Source: an uncultured Oscillospiraceae bacterium | Lineage (GTDB): Bacteria > Bacillota > Clostridia > Oscillospirales > Oscillospiraceae | Assembly (NCBI GenBank): GCA_910579965.1 | Contig: CAJTWF010000022.1 | Coordinates: 1 to 43,964, forward strand | Direction of reading: 5' to 3' | Length of the DNA: 43,964 nt | Shown here: piece after piece, positions 15,452 to 23,152 of the stretch | How positions within the stretch are numbered: position 1 is the first letter of the stretch | Layout: each line of letters opens with the position of its first letter | The notes under the pieces: generated by a model | Database searches by the model: none | Told to the model about the DNA's origin: nothing | What the model saw: the letters and a program-made list of their open reading frames with translations, nothing else | Position numbers and translations under genes: made by a program

Positions 15452-18397
15452 TTACAGCAGATAGCGGTACTGGCTGAGCACCGTATAGATAAGCGTCTCC
15501 ACATCCGCTGGCAGATCGTTGGCGGAATCCAGGTCAGCCTCCTCCACCCGTCCGTTCAGCCGTACCAGAACCCGGCTGCCGCCCAGGGGAAGGAAGCCCT
15601 GGTTGTCCCCGCTCTCGTCAAAGCCGGCTCTGTCGTGGAACAGGGTGAGCTTATCCCGGTAGGGGGCGCTGTCGTAGGGGCAGAAGGACTGGCAGTTGCC
15701 GCACTCGTTGCACATGCGGTCCACGTGGAGGATCTGGCGGCGGCCATCGGGCAGCGGGATGACCACGTTGGCCCGGTTGGGGCACACACCGGCGCAGGTC
15801 TCGCACACCACGCCGCACTGGAGGCACCGCTCCCCCTCCCGCTTGGCGGACAGGCAGAGAACGCCCTTTCTGGCAATGGCCTCCCCCTGGCTCACCTGGG
15901 CGCGGCCGCCGGTTCCGCGTCCAGCGCCCGCCGCGGCCTCGGCAAAGGCCGCGGCATCGGCAATGCCCTCCACCACCGTGGCCGGACCCCGGAGGACGTC
16001 CCCGGCGGCGTACACGTTCTCCAGATTGGTGCGGAAGGCGGGGCGGCCATTCTCCCCCGTCTCCACGCCCAGGGCGGCCAGCAGATCGCCGTCCACCCGC
16101 TCCCCCACAGCGGAAATCACCGTGTCGCAGGGGATCTCCAGGGTCTCCTCCGTCTCCACCGGGGTCCGGCGGCCGGAGGCGTCCGGCGCGCCCAGGGCCA
16201 TCTTCCGGCACACCAGTCTGCCGTTCCCCTGCTCCACCGGGGCGGCCAGCTCCAGGAACCGGACCCCGTCCGCCAGGGCCAGCTCCAGCTCCTCAGCGTC
16301 GGCGGGCATATACTTTTTCGTCCGGCGGTAGACCAGGGTGCAGCTCTCCGCCCCGGCCCGGAGGGCCAGACGGGCCGCGTCCATGGCCGTGTTGCCGCCG
16401 CCCACCACGGCCACATGGCCCAGCTTCTCCCGCCGGCCGGCCTTCGTGGCCTCCATCCAGGAGATGACCGGCCGCACATTGCCGGGGATATCCAGCCTGC
16501 CCGGCTTCCACGCGCCCACGGCCAGGAGGATATGGGTGTACCCCTGGGCCTTCAGCGCCTCCACGGAGGGGGCGGGGGTGTTCAGCCGCAGGTCCACGCC
16601 CAGCTTCTCCATGAGGGCCGCGTCCCTGTCAATGGCCTCAGCGCTGATGCGGAAATCAGGGATCACCCGGCGGACCACGCCCCCCAGGGCGTCCGCCTGC
16701 TCGAAGATGGTGACGGGCACCCCGGCCCGGGCGCAGAAGAAGGCCGCCGCCATGCCGGTGGGGCCGCCGCCGATGACGGCCGCCCGCCGGTTGTCCCGCA
16801 CAGGCGCAGAGGGGCGCAGCTTTGCCAGGACCTCCTCATATCCCCGCTCCGCTGCCGTCAGCTTCCCGTCCCGGATCTGGACCGGCCGGTCATAGAAGTT
16901 CCGGGCGCACTTGTCCATGCAGCGGTGGGCGCAGATAGTGCCGGTGATGAAGGGCAGGGGGTTCTTTTCCAGAATGACCTCCAGAGCCTGGGCGTACCTG
17001 CCCTGGCGGCAGAGCTCCATGTACTCCGGAATGTCCTGACCAATGGGGCAGCCGCCCTTGCAGGGGGCGGTGAAGCAGTCCATGAGGGGAACCCTCTCCG
17101 CCAGCTTCCGCCGGGGCAAAGGTTTGACCGCCTTCACGTGGAGGGGGTCCCGCCGGGCCGCCAGGGCCAGGGTCTCCACCCCCTCTGTGTCCACCCGGGT
17201 GAAGGGGGCGAAGGGCAGGGCCTCCAGCTTCTCCGCGATCTGGGTGAACCGCTGATAGCCGCCGGGCTTGAGGGCCGTGGTGGCCATGGTGACAGGCCAG
17301 ACCCCGCACTGGAAGAGCCTGTCAATGTTGAAGTAGTCCGCGCCGCCGGAGTAGCTCAGCCGCAGGCGGCCGTCAAAGTCCCTGCTCACCCGCCGGGCCA
17401 TCTCAATGGTCAGGGGGAAGAGGCTCTTGCCGGCCATGTACATCTCCTCCGCAGGCAGCTCCCGGTTTTTCACCTCCACGGGGAAGGTGTTGGACAGCTT
17501 CAGGCCGAACTCCAGTCCCCGCTCCCCGGCCAGGGCCAGCAGGCGGCGGAACATGGGGATGGCGTCCCCGTACTGTAAGTCCTCCCGGAAGTGGTGCTCG
17601 TCAAAGGACACGTAGCCGTAGCCCATGCCGTCCAGGATCTCCCGGGCGGACTGGTAGCCCAGGATGGTGGGGTTGCACTTGACATAGGTGTGGAGGCCCT
17701 TCTCCGTGAGCAGGTAGGAGGCGATGCGCTCGATCTCCTCCGGCGGGCAGCCGTGGAGGGTGGAGACGGTGACGCTGCGGGACACCCGGGGGGAGATGGC
17801 GTTGATAAACGCCGTCTCCCGGGGGAACATGTCCCGGAGCACCCGGAGGCACTCCTGAAAGACCGGCGTACCGGACGCGTCCATCATCCCGTTGAGATAT
17901 CCGTCGATCTTCTCCCCCTGGATGCCCTCCAGGTCATAGCCCACGGACATGTTGAAGGCAAAGCCCTCCGGGTCCCCCAGGCCCCAGACCCGGGCCAGGA
18001 TCTTGCACGCGCACCAGGCTTTCACATACTCCTCCCGGGCCTGGGGGACGGTGAGCTCCGTGGACCACTCGCAGTTGTAGCACTCGTCCTCCGCCAGAAT
18101 GCAGGGGCGGCTGATGCAGGCGGCCAGCTCCGCGCCGTCCATCTTCTGCACGGTTTTCAGCTCAAAGAACCGGGCCCCGGCGAAGTAGGCGGCCACGATG
18201 TTCTGGGCCAGCTGGGTGTTGGGGCCGGCGGCGGGGCCGAAGGGGGTTTCAAGCCGCTCCCCGCCGAAGATGGGCAGATGCTTCTCCCCGGCTCGGTAGG
18301 GCCGGTGGACGCCGAAGACGGACCCCTCCCGGCCGTACTCCGTCACGATCCAGGTCATCAATTCCCTGAAGGGGATAGGGATCATCTGTTCAGACAT
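15452..18397 (-). CDS. ygfK: YgfK-type FAD/iron-sulfur oxidoreductase (putative selenate reductase subunit)
   Basis: A 981-residue protein with the YgfK layout. The N-terminal 400 residues form a dihydropyrimidine-dehydrogenase-like TIM barrel (PFGPAAGPNTQLAQNI, VSTLHGCPPEEIERI, YVKCNPTILGY). Next is an adrenodoxin-reductase/GltD-like part with a cysteine-rich segment (CKGGCPIGQDIPEYM, CAHRCMDKCARNF) and two nucleotide-binding motifs (VIGGGPTGMAAAF and VAVVGGGNTAMDAA). A C-terminal ferredoxin domain has CLQCGVVCETCAGVCP and CNECGNCQSFCPYD, enough for 4Fe-4S clusters. E. coli YgfK lies in the ssnA-ygfM-xdhD purine/selenate cluster. It probably passes electrons for a molybdenum-dependent purine hydroxylase, which is not in this window. 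The start at 18397 has AAGGAGAGG; a longer frame overlaps ssnA. It lies 34 bases after ssnA. Confidence 0.9.
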   Translation of the reverse strand: MSEQMIPIPFRELMTWIVTEYGREGSVFGVHRPYRAGEKHLPIFGGERLETPFGPAAGPNTQLAQNIVAAYFAGARFFELKTVQKMDGAELAACISRPCILAEDECYNCEWSTELTVPQAREEYVKAWCACKILARVWGLGDPEGFAFNMSVGYDLEGIQGEKIDGYLNGMMDASGTPVFQECLRVLRDMFPRETAFINAISPRVSRSVTVSTLHGCPPEEIERIASYLLTEKGLHTYVKCNPTILGYQSAREILDGMGYGYVSFDEHHFREDLQYGDAIPMFRRLLALAGERGLEFGLKLSNTFPVEVKNRELPAEEMYMAGKSLFPLTIEMARRVSRDFDGRLRLSYSGGADYFNIDRLFQCGVWPVTMATTALKPGGYQRFTQIAEKLEALPFAPFTRVDTEGVETLALAARRDPLHVKAVKPLPRRKLAERVPLMDCFTAPCKGGCPIGQDIPEYMELCRQGRYAQALEVILEKNPLPFITGTICAHRCMDKCARNFYDRPVQIRDGKLTAAERGYEEVLAKLRPSAPVRDNRRAAVIGGGPTGMAAAFFCARAGVPVTIFEQADALGGVVRRVIPDFRISAEAIDRDAALMEKLGVDLRLNTPAPSVEALKAQGYTHILLAVGAWKPGRLDIPGNVRPVISWMEATKAGRREKLGHVAVVGGGNTAMDAARLALRAGAESCTLVYRRTKKYMPADAEELELALADGVRFLELAAPVEQGNGRLVCRKMALGAPDASGRRTPVETEETLEIPCDTVISAVGERVDGDLLAALGVETGENGRPAFRTNLENVYAAGDVLRGPATVVEGIADAAAFAEAAAGAGRGTGGRAQVSQGEAIARKGVLCLSAKREGERCLQCGVVCETCAGVCPNRANVVIPLPDGRRQILHVDRMCNECGNCQSFCPYDSAPYRDKLTLFHDRAGFDESGDNQGFLPLGGSRVLVRLNGRVEEADLDSANDLPADVETLIYTVLSQYRYLL

Positions 18398-18431
18398 GGT
18401 TTTCCTCTCCTTTTCGTCATGATTCGATAAA

Positions 18432-19772
18432 TTAATACGCTCTGTGGTTGAGCTCACCCCACAGCTTTTTGCTCTCCTCCAGGATGCGGGCGTTCTCGGC
18501 CTCCTCGTCCACCCCCACCAGCTCCCGGTCCCGCATGAGGATCCTGCCGTTGCAGATGGTGGTCTGGCACTGGCGGCCGGTCATGCCGAAGAGCATGTGG
18601 CCGTCGATGTTCTCCCCGGAGAAGGGGGTGAAGGGCTTGTAGTCCATGACGATTACGTCCGCCGCCGCGCCGGGGGCCAGTCTGCCCAGGGGAACGCCGA
18701 AGGACTTCTCCGCCATGAGGGGGTTATTTTTGAAGATCATGTCCGTGACCTCGCACCAGCCCACGTTGGGCAGGCAGGTATTGTGGCGCTGAATGGCCAG
18801 AGCGGCCTTCAGGCTCTCCAGCATGTCGTTGGTGTAGGCGTCGGTACCCAGGCCCACGGTGATCCCCCGCTCCATGAGCTGGAGCACCGGGGAGCAGCCA
18901 ACGGCGTTGCCCATGTTGCTCTCCGGGTTGTTCACGCACATGGTCCCGGTCTCCCGGATGAGCTCCATCTCCGCCGTGTTCACGTGAATGCAGTGGCCCA
19001 GGATGGTCCTGGGGCCCAGAATACCGTGGTCCTGGAGCCGCTGGACCGGCCGGCGGCCGTAGGTCCGCAGGCTGTCGTACACGTCGTTCATTCCCTCGGA
19101 GACGTGGATGTGGAAGCCGGTGCGGCCGCCGTTGGCATCGGCCATCTTCTCGAAGGTGGCGTCGCTGATGGTGAACAGGGCGTGGCCGCCGAACATGGCC
19201 GCCAGCATGGAGCCGGGGTGCTTCTCGCACCAGTCCAGGAAGTCCCGGTTCTCCTGGACGGCCTGGTCCGCCTTCTCCGCCCCGTCCCGGTCGCTGACCT
19301 CGTAGCACAGGCAGGAGCGGACGCCGAAGCGCCGGGCGCTCTCCGCAATCTGGAAGAGGGAACCGGGGATCTCGCCGAAGGAGGCGTGGTGGTCAAAGAT
19401 GGTGGTGACCCCCTGCTTGATGCAGTCCATGTACAGCGCGTCCGCGCTGGCCCGGGTGCCGGCCAGGGTCAGGCGGCGGTCAATGGCCCACCAGGTTCCC
19501 TCCAGCACCTCCAGGAAGCTGGTGGGGCTGTTGCCGTCAATGGCGAGGCCCCGGGCCAGGGCGGAGTAGATGTGGGTGTGGGCGTTGATGAGCCCGGGCA
19601 TGATGACGCCGCCCCTGGCGTCCACCAGCTCCGCCTCCGGGTACTGCTGCCGCAGCTGGGCGGTGGAGCCCACGGCGGCAATGCGCTCTCCGTCGATGGC
19701 TACGCCGCCGTCCTCCAGGTAGGGCAGGGCGCTGTCCCGGGTGATGAGTCTGCCGTTTGCCAGAATGTACAT
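18432..19772 (-). CDS. ssnA: SsnA-type aminohydrolase
   Basis: A 446-residue metal-dependent amidohydrolase of the SsnA/guanine deaminase type. Metal ligands and catalytic residues are visible: His65 and His67 in NAHTHIYS, His221 and His223 in GFHIHVSEG with Glu226, His260 in LGHCIH and Asp311 in GLGTDAYT. The N-terminal beta domain (MYILANGRLITRD, VDARGGVIMPGLIN) is typical. The start at 19772 follows AGAGGAGGAAAA; a longer frame would run through a terminator. It is first in the ssnA-ygfK operon. By context it deaminates a purine intermediate or an aminated heterocycle during anaerobic purine breakdown, but its exact substrate is not established by sequence. Confidence 0.9.
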   Translation of the reverse strand: MYILANGRLITRDSALPYLEDGGVAIDGERIAAVGSTAQLRQQYPEAELVDARGGVIMPGLINAHTHIYSALARGLAIDGNSPTSFLEVLEGTWWAIDRRLTLAGTRASADALYMDCIKQGVTTIFDHHASFGEIPGSLFQIAESARRFGVRSCLCYEVSDRDGAEKADQAVQENRDFLDWCEKHPGSMLAAMFGGHALFTISDATFEKMADANGGRTGFHIHVSEGMNDVYDSLRTYGRRPVQRLQDHGILGPRTILGHCIHVNTAEMELIRETGTMCVNNPESNMGNAVGCSPVLQLMERGITVGLGTDAYTNDMLESLKAALAIQRHNTCLPNVGWCEVTDMIFKNNPLMAEKSFGVPLGRLAPGAAADVIVMDYKPFTPFSGENIDGHMLFGMTGRQCQTTICNGRILMRDRELVGVDEEAENARILEESKKLWGELNHRAY

Positions 19773-19806
19773 CGCGTTTTCCTCCTCTTTCTCCTGTGGT
19801 GGAAAT

Positions 19807-19839
19807 AAAAAATGCTTCAAACCTTTTTCGTTTGAAACA
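19807..19839 (-). terminator. Terminator in the ssnA leader
   Basis: On the minus strand TGTTTCAAAC pairs with GTTTGAAGCA (one non-Watson-Crick pair) around GAAAAAG and is followed by six Ts. It lies between the promoter and ssnA, 35 bases before the start codon, so it can only be an attenuator of the operon. Confidence 0.85.
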
Positions 19840-19915
19840 CCCAAGCAGAGCTGAGTGATAGTTGCAGCCCGTGCGCGCGGCACTTCGTTACAGCTACCAC
19901 CGTATGAACTTTTAC
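19840..19915 (-). ncRNA. Structured ssnA leader, candidate riboswitch aptamer
   Basis: Between promoter and attenuator, about 75 bases of leader fold into a compact structure. GTGGTAG (19894-19900 on the minus strand) pairs with CTATCAC (19855-19861). Inside, AGC and GCT extend the stem, and GTGC/GCAC closes a small inner hairpin with loop CGCGC; the unpaired TGTAACGAA would be the binding core. Promoter, aptamer-like fold, terminator and purine gene together match a transcriptional riboswitch. I recall a published candidate called the ssnA motif in Clostridia but cannot confirm that this is the same RNA. The ligand is unknown; a purine breakdown product is a reasonable guess. Confidence 0.65.
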
Positions 19916-19921
19916 AGGTCT

Positions 19922-19950
19922 ATTATACTTGCTTTTCCGGCGAATTACAA
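19922..19950 (-). promoter_or_regulatory. Promoter of the ssnA-ygfK operon
   Basis: On the minus strand TTGTAA (19945-19950), a 17-base spacer and a perfect TATAAT (19922-19927). It places the transcript start just before the structured leader. Confidence 0.85.
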
Positions 19951-20202
19951 TGGAAACATCTGCGATATTCGCCGGGGACGCAGCCAAAAAAAGCGGCGCG
20001 GGTTTGTGCGGTTTGACGAAGGCGGCCTCTATGATGAGCGGTCCGCGGGCGGGAGGAGGATGAGGGCGGCTGGTCCTGTAATCCTTTTTTCGGAATATAT
20101 ATTCCAGCGCGGCAGCTTTATTCTTCCATCCCGCTCCACCTTCCCTCATTATTACTTCCGAGCCGAAGGAGCGGAAGTAATATGTGCCATGTTTTTCGCC
20201 GG
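19951..20202. other. Gene-free stretch with inverted repeats
   Basis: No coding frame is credible here. It holds a 14-bp palindrome GGAATATATATTCC (20092-20105) and a 10-bp perfect inverted repeat ATTACTTCCG (20151-20160) with CGGAAGTAAT (20172-20181), loop 11 bases. The plus-strand terminator that follows (20203-20238) hints at a plus-strand transcript. Confidence 0.4.
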
Positions 20203-20238
20203 AACGGGAGGGAGCCTCACTGGCTCCCTCCCGTTTTT
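20203..20238 (+). terminator. Plus-strand terminator overlapping the end of the LytTR gene
   Basis: A perfect 14-bp stem (AACGGGAGGGAGCC with GGCTCCCTCCCGTT) with a 5-base loop, followed on the plus strand by TTTTTC. On the minus strand no T-run follows. The 5' arm on the minus strand encodes the last residues of the response regulator and its stop codon TGA (20217-20219) falls in the loop. Confidence 0.75.
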
Positions 20239-20954
20239 CTGCGCAGCGCCGCCTTCCCGGCCCGGGAAAGCAGGCACTCATGGCCGCCGGTCCACAGCCT
20301 GCTGTGCTTCAAGTCCACCGCCTCGATCTTATCCGCCGCCACCAGATAGGCCCGGTGCGTGCGGACAAACGAATCCCCCAGCTGAACCTCCAGCGCATTG
20401 AGACTGCCTAAAAAATCCATCTGACTGCTGGCGGTGTGGAGAACGACATGGTGGGGCGCGGAGGCGGTCTCAAAGAAGAGGATATCCCGGAGGGGGACGT
20501 GGCGCACCATCTCCCCCGTCCGCAGGGTGAACATCTCCGCCGGGGCCTGCCGCCCGGCCAGCAGCCGGGTGTGGATCTCCTCCAGGCACCGCGACGCCGA
20601 CGCTCCGATCTGCTCCGGCTCCTTGACAATGTAGTCAAAGGCCTCCAGGTGATACTGGAACGTGCGCCAGACCAGATCCCCATAGCCGGTGATGTACACC
20701 AGGGTGCCCCGGGGGTCCCGCCGCCGCAGCTCCTGCCCCAGCCGGAAGCCGTCCCAGTCCCTGTCCTTCAGATCCACGTCCAGAAAGTAGACGCCCTGCT
20801 GGCAGTCCTTTGCCGCCTCCAGCAGCTCCTCCCCGCCGTGTGCGCTGTACGCCACCCTCATGTCGTAGTTTTCTACAAAGATCTTCCACTCCAGGGCGGT
20901 CCGAATCTGATCGCGGACAGCGTCCTCATCGTCACAAAGATAGATCTCTATCAT
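20217..20954 (-). CDS. LytTR family response regulator (AgrA/ComE-like)
   Basis: A 245-residue response regulator. The receiver domain (about 1-125) has the acidic pair in YLCDDEDAV, the phospho-acceptor Asp59 in VYFLDVDLKDRDWDGF, and VYITGYGDLV and FDYIVKEP for the conserved Thr/Lys. The LytTR DNA-binding domain (about 140-240) shows VPLRDILFFE, the HHVVLHTASSQ strand and DSFVRTHRAYLVAADKI. Its start overlaps the kinase stop by 4 bases (ATGA). LytTR regulators of this kind usually control quorum-sensing peptide, bacteriocin or virulence genes; no target site can be identified here. Confidence 0.92.
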   Translation of the reverse strand: MIEIYLCDDEDAVRDQIRTALEWKIFVENYDMRVAYSAHGGEELLEAAKDCQQGVYFLDVDLKDRDWDGFRLGQELRRRDPRGTLVYITGYGDLVWRTFQYHLEAFDYIVKEPEQIGASASRCLEEIHTRLLAGRQAPAEMFTLRTGEMVRHVPLRDILFFETASAPHHVVLHTASSQMDFLGSLNALEVQLGDSFVRTHRAYLVAADKIEAVDLKHSRLWTGGHECLLSRAGKAALRRKTGGSQ

Positions 20955-22294
20955 GTCCTGGCCTCCACGGTCAGCTCCTGCACAAATACGCCCCTGTCCC
21001 AGCTGGTGCAGGAGGAGGCGTTGGGATAGCCCTCCAGAATCCGCCGGTAGCTGGCAAGGCCCAGCCCGCGGTCCTCCCCCTTGGTGGACCACCCCTCGCG
21101 CCACATCTGTCCCGGGTCAATGCGGTTCCCATAGGAATTGGACACCCGAAGATGGACCTGCCCAGCCTGGGAGAGCAGCACGATCTCCACCCAGGGCTGG
21201 TCCGTGTCCAGCGCGGCCTCGGCCGCGTTGTCGACGAGAATGCCCAGGCAGCGGACGAAATCCCAGGTATCCATATCCACGGCTGTCACCGGATAGAGGG
21301 TCTCCAGGCGGCACGCCGTCCCCCGCTCCCCCATGGCGGCGAGCTTGGTTAAAAGGAGGCTTCTGACCTCCGGGATCTGCAAGTTCCCAATCTGGGTGGA
21401 GGCCTGGATTTTCCTCCCAAGCCGCAGGTCAAACCCCGCGTCCAGCTCGGAGAGCGTGCGGCGCAGCCCCTCCAGGTCCCCCGCCTGGTGGGACAGTCCC
21501 GCCAGGAGATTTTTGTAGTCGTGGCGGAAGGCCCGCACCTCCTGGCGGATGCTCTCCAGCTCCTGCTCGTAGAGCCGCTGCTGGGCGATGACGTCCTGCT
21601 GGGCCTGTATTTTCCGGGCGGCGTCAAACCGCTGGGCCAGGTAGACCACCAAGGCGGCCATCAGGGCCGCCGTCGCCGTCACCAGCAGGTAGTAGAGCAG
21701 CAGGAACCGGGTCTGAATGCCGCCTGCCAGCCGGAGAAGCGCCTCCATAACCGATTCCAGGCCAAACAGCAGGAGGGCCATCCGCCGCGGGGCGGTCTCT
21801 CCGTCCAGCAGCAGGCGGAACCACTTTCCAAACCGCAGCCGGTACAGCAGCAGAGATACGGCTATGCCGGCGCCCAGATGCAGCGCGATGGCCGCCGCAA
21901 ACCGGAAGCCCTCCCCCACGGGGAACTCCATGTACAGCATCCAGGACAGGGTGGCGTCGGCCACCTGGAAAATAGACGCCATGCAGACGGCGGCCAGGGC
22001 CCGCCAGAATCCGAACCCCCAGGCCCACCGCGTCCAGAGGGTGACCATGGCCAGGATGGCGAGAGAGACGATGAAGTAGTGGGTCATCCCCAGCCACGGA
22101 AGGGAGACGGCCAGCCCCGCAGAGAGCAGAGTGGCCGCGAGGGGGGACAGGAGCAGGGGCGGCCACCTCTTCAGCCTCCGCCCCACAGCCCGCTCGTCCG
22201 TCACCGCCAGCAGGCAGGCTGTCAGCGCCATATGCCCGGTCAAGGTATCCACAAATGAAGACAAAACATCCCATAGAGACATGGCGTTATCCAT
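20951..22294 (-). CDS. AgrC-like sensor histidine kinase (HPK10 type)
   Basis: A 447-residue membrane kinase. About six hydrophobic helices fill residues 15-220, typical of peptide-pheromone receptors of the AgrC class. A coiled segment leads to the H-box with phospho-acceptor His258 in RAFRHDYKNLLAGLSHQ. The ATPase domain has N-box ILVDNAAEAAL (Asn356) and G-box DRGLGLASYRRIL (about 409-420). It is the first gene of a two-gene operon with the LytTR regulator. No agrB-like protease or agrD-like peptide gene lies nearby, so the signal is unknown. The start at 22294 has GGGAAAGAG very close upstream; an ATG at 22282 is an alternative. Confidence 0.9.
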   Translation of the reverse strand: MDNAMSLWDVLSSFVDTLTGHMALTACLLAVTDERAVGRRLKRWPPLLLSPLAATLLSAGLAVSLPWLGMTHYFIVSLAILAMVTLWTRWAWGFGFWRALAAVCMASIFQVADATLSWMLYMEFPVGEGFRFAAAIALHLGAGIAVSLLLYRLRFGKWFRLLLDGETAPRRMALLLFGLESVMEALLRLAGGIQTRFLLLYYLLVTATAALMAALVVYLAQRFDAARKIQAQQDVIAQQRLYEQELESIRQEVRAFRHDYKNLLAGLSHQAGDLEGLRRTLSELDAGFDLRLGRKIQASTQIGNLQIPEVRSLLLTKLAAMGERGTACRLETLYPVTAVDMDTWDFVRCLGILVDNAAEAALDTDQPWVEIVLLSQAGQVHLRVSNSYGNRIDPGQMWREGWSTKGEDRGLGLASYRRILEGYPNASSCTSWDRGVFVQELTVEART

Positions 22295-22329
22295 CTCTTT
22301 CCCGTTGTTTTTCTCGTTCAGGCCCGGAT

Positions 22330-22358
22330 ATTATAGCACCGCCCTGCCCTCATGGCAA
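22330..22358 (-). promoter_or_regulatory. Promoter of the kinase-regulator operon
   Basis: On the minus strand TTGCCA (22353-22358), a 17-base spacer and a perfect TATAAT (22330-22335), 36 bases before the kinase start. Confidence 0.85.
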
Positions 22359-22540
22359 GATTTTTCCCGCGCCGTCCCCTGCGGGCGGACAGACGCGAAG
22401 CCGGCTAGGTCTCATTCCCGCTCACGTACCATCCGTCCTTTCCGTTTGCTGAGGTCAGCGTACCACAGAGAGGACGGAAAATCCTGACCAACCTGTAAAC
22501 CCTCAGGAACAATGGGGAAACAACGGTTTACAAAATGGAA
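22359..22540. other. Gene-free stretch with interleaved inverted repeats
   Basis: No gene. Two inverted-repeat pairs are interleaved: CCGTCCT (22433-22439) with AGGACGG (22471-22477), and GGTCAG (22453-22458) with CTGACC (22484-22489), the topology of an H-type pseudoknot. A third pair, TGTAAACC (22494-22501) with GGTTTACA (22525-22532), follows. They may be chance, operator sites or a small RNA. Confidence 0.35.
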
Positions 22541-22568
22541 ACAGGCGGCGGAGAGCTCCGCCGCCTGT
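22541..22568 (-). terminator. Intrinsic terminator of dpaA-dpaB
   Basis: A perfect 12-bp stem (22541-22552 with 22557-22568) eight bases past the dpaB stop; on the minus strand it is followed by TTTCCATTTTG. Confidence 0.8.
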
Positions 22569-22576
22569 CTGATTCG

Positions 22577-23152
22577 CTATGTGCGCAGGAGGGGCTGCAG
22601 CTGCCGCCCCTCCAGAGCCGCCCGGACCGTCTCGCCGATGAGGGTAAAATCCGCCATCAGGGAGCAGGGCTTTCTATCCGGATCGTCCTGGCCGAAGGGC
22701 ACAAAATAGTACCCCTTCCGCACCAGCAGCTCCCCGATGTTCTTTGCCGCGCCGCTCAGGCCGTCGTTGGAGGCCATGGCGATCACCACCGGCCGCTGGT
22801 TGCGCAGGTGGGACTTGGCGGCCATGGTCACGGCGGTGTCAGTGATGCCGCCGGCCAGCTTGCCCAGGGTGTTGCCCGTGCAGGGGGCGATGACCAGTAC
22901 GTCCAGCAGGCCCTTGGGCCCGATGGGCTCCGCGTCCCGGACCGTCTGGATGACGCTATGTCCCGTCAGCCGCTCCACCGCGGCGAGGAAGTCCTCCGCC
23001 GTGCCGAAGCGGGTGTCCGTATGGGTGCAGACCGGGGAGACAATGGGCAAAACCGTCTCATATTCTCCGCACAGCCTCTCCAATTCCCTGAGCACCTGGG
23101 CGTGGGTGCAGAAGGAGCCGCACAGTGCAAATCCCACTCGTTCTTTTCTCAA
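22577..23152 (-). CDS. dpaB: Dipicolinate synthase subunit B
   Basis: A 191-residue flavoprotein-like subunit (SpoVFB). With DpaA it makes dipicolinic acid from dihydrodipicolinate in the mother cell; the product is then loaded with calcium into the spore core. Family features are VGFALCGSFCTHAQVL at the start, LPIVSPVCTHTDTRFG, VIAPCTGNTLGKLAGGITDTAVTMAAKSHLRN and ASNDGLSGAAKNIG. The start overlaps the dpaA stop by 4 bases (ATGA). The pair is alone here, away from the asd-dapG-dapA genes that accompany it in Bacillus. Confidence 0.95.
   Translation of the reverse strand: MRKERVGFALCGSFCTHAQVLRELERLCGEYETVLPIVSPVCTHTDTRFGTAEDFLAAVERLTGHSVIQTVRDAEPIGPKGLLDVLVIAPCTGNTLGKLAGGITDTAVTMAAKSHLRNQRPVVIAMASNDGLSGAAKNIGELLVRKGYYFVPFGQDDPDRKPCSLMADFTLIGETVRAALEGRQLQPLLRT

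Noticed and set aside
19817..20281. 154-codon minus-strand frame across the ssnA leader
   Set aside because: It runs through a promoter, an attenuator and the end of the response regulator, with no ribosome binding site or domain.
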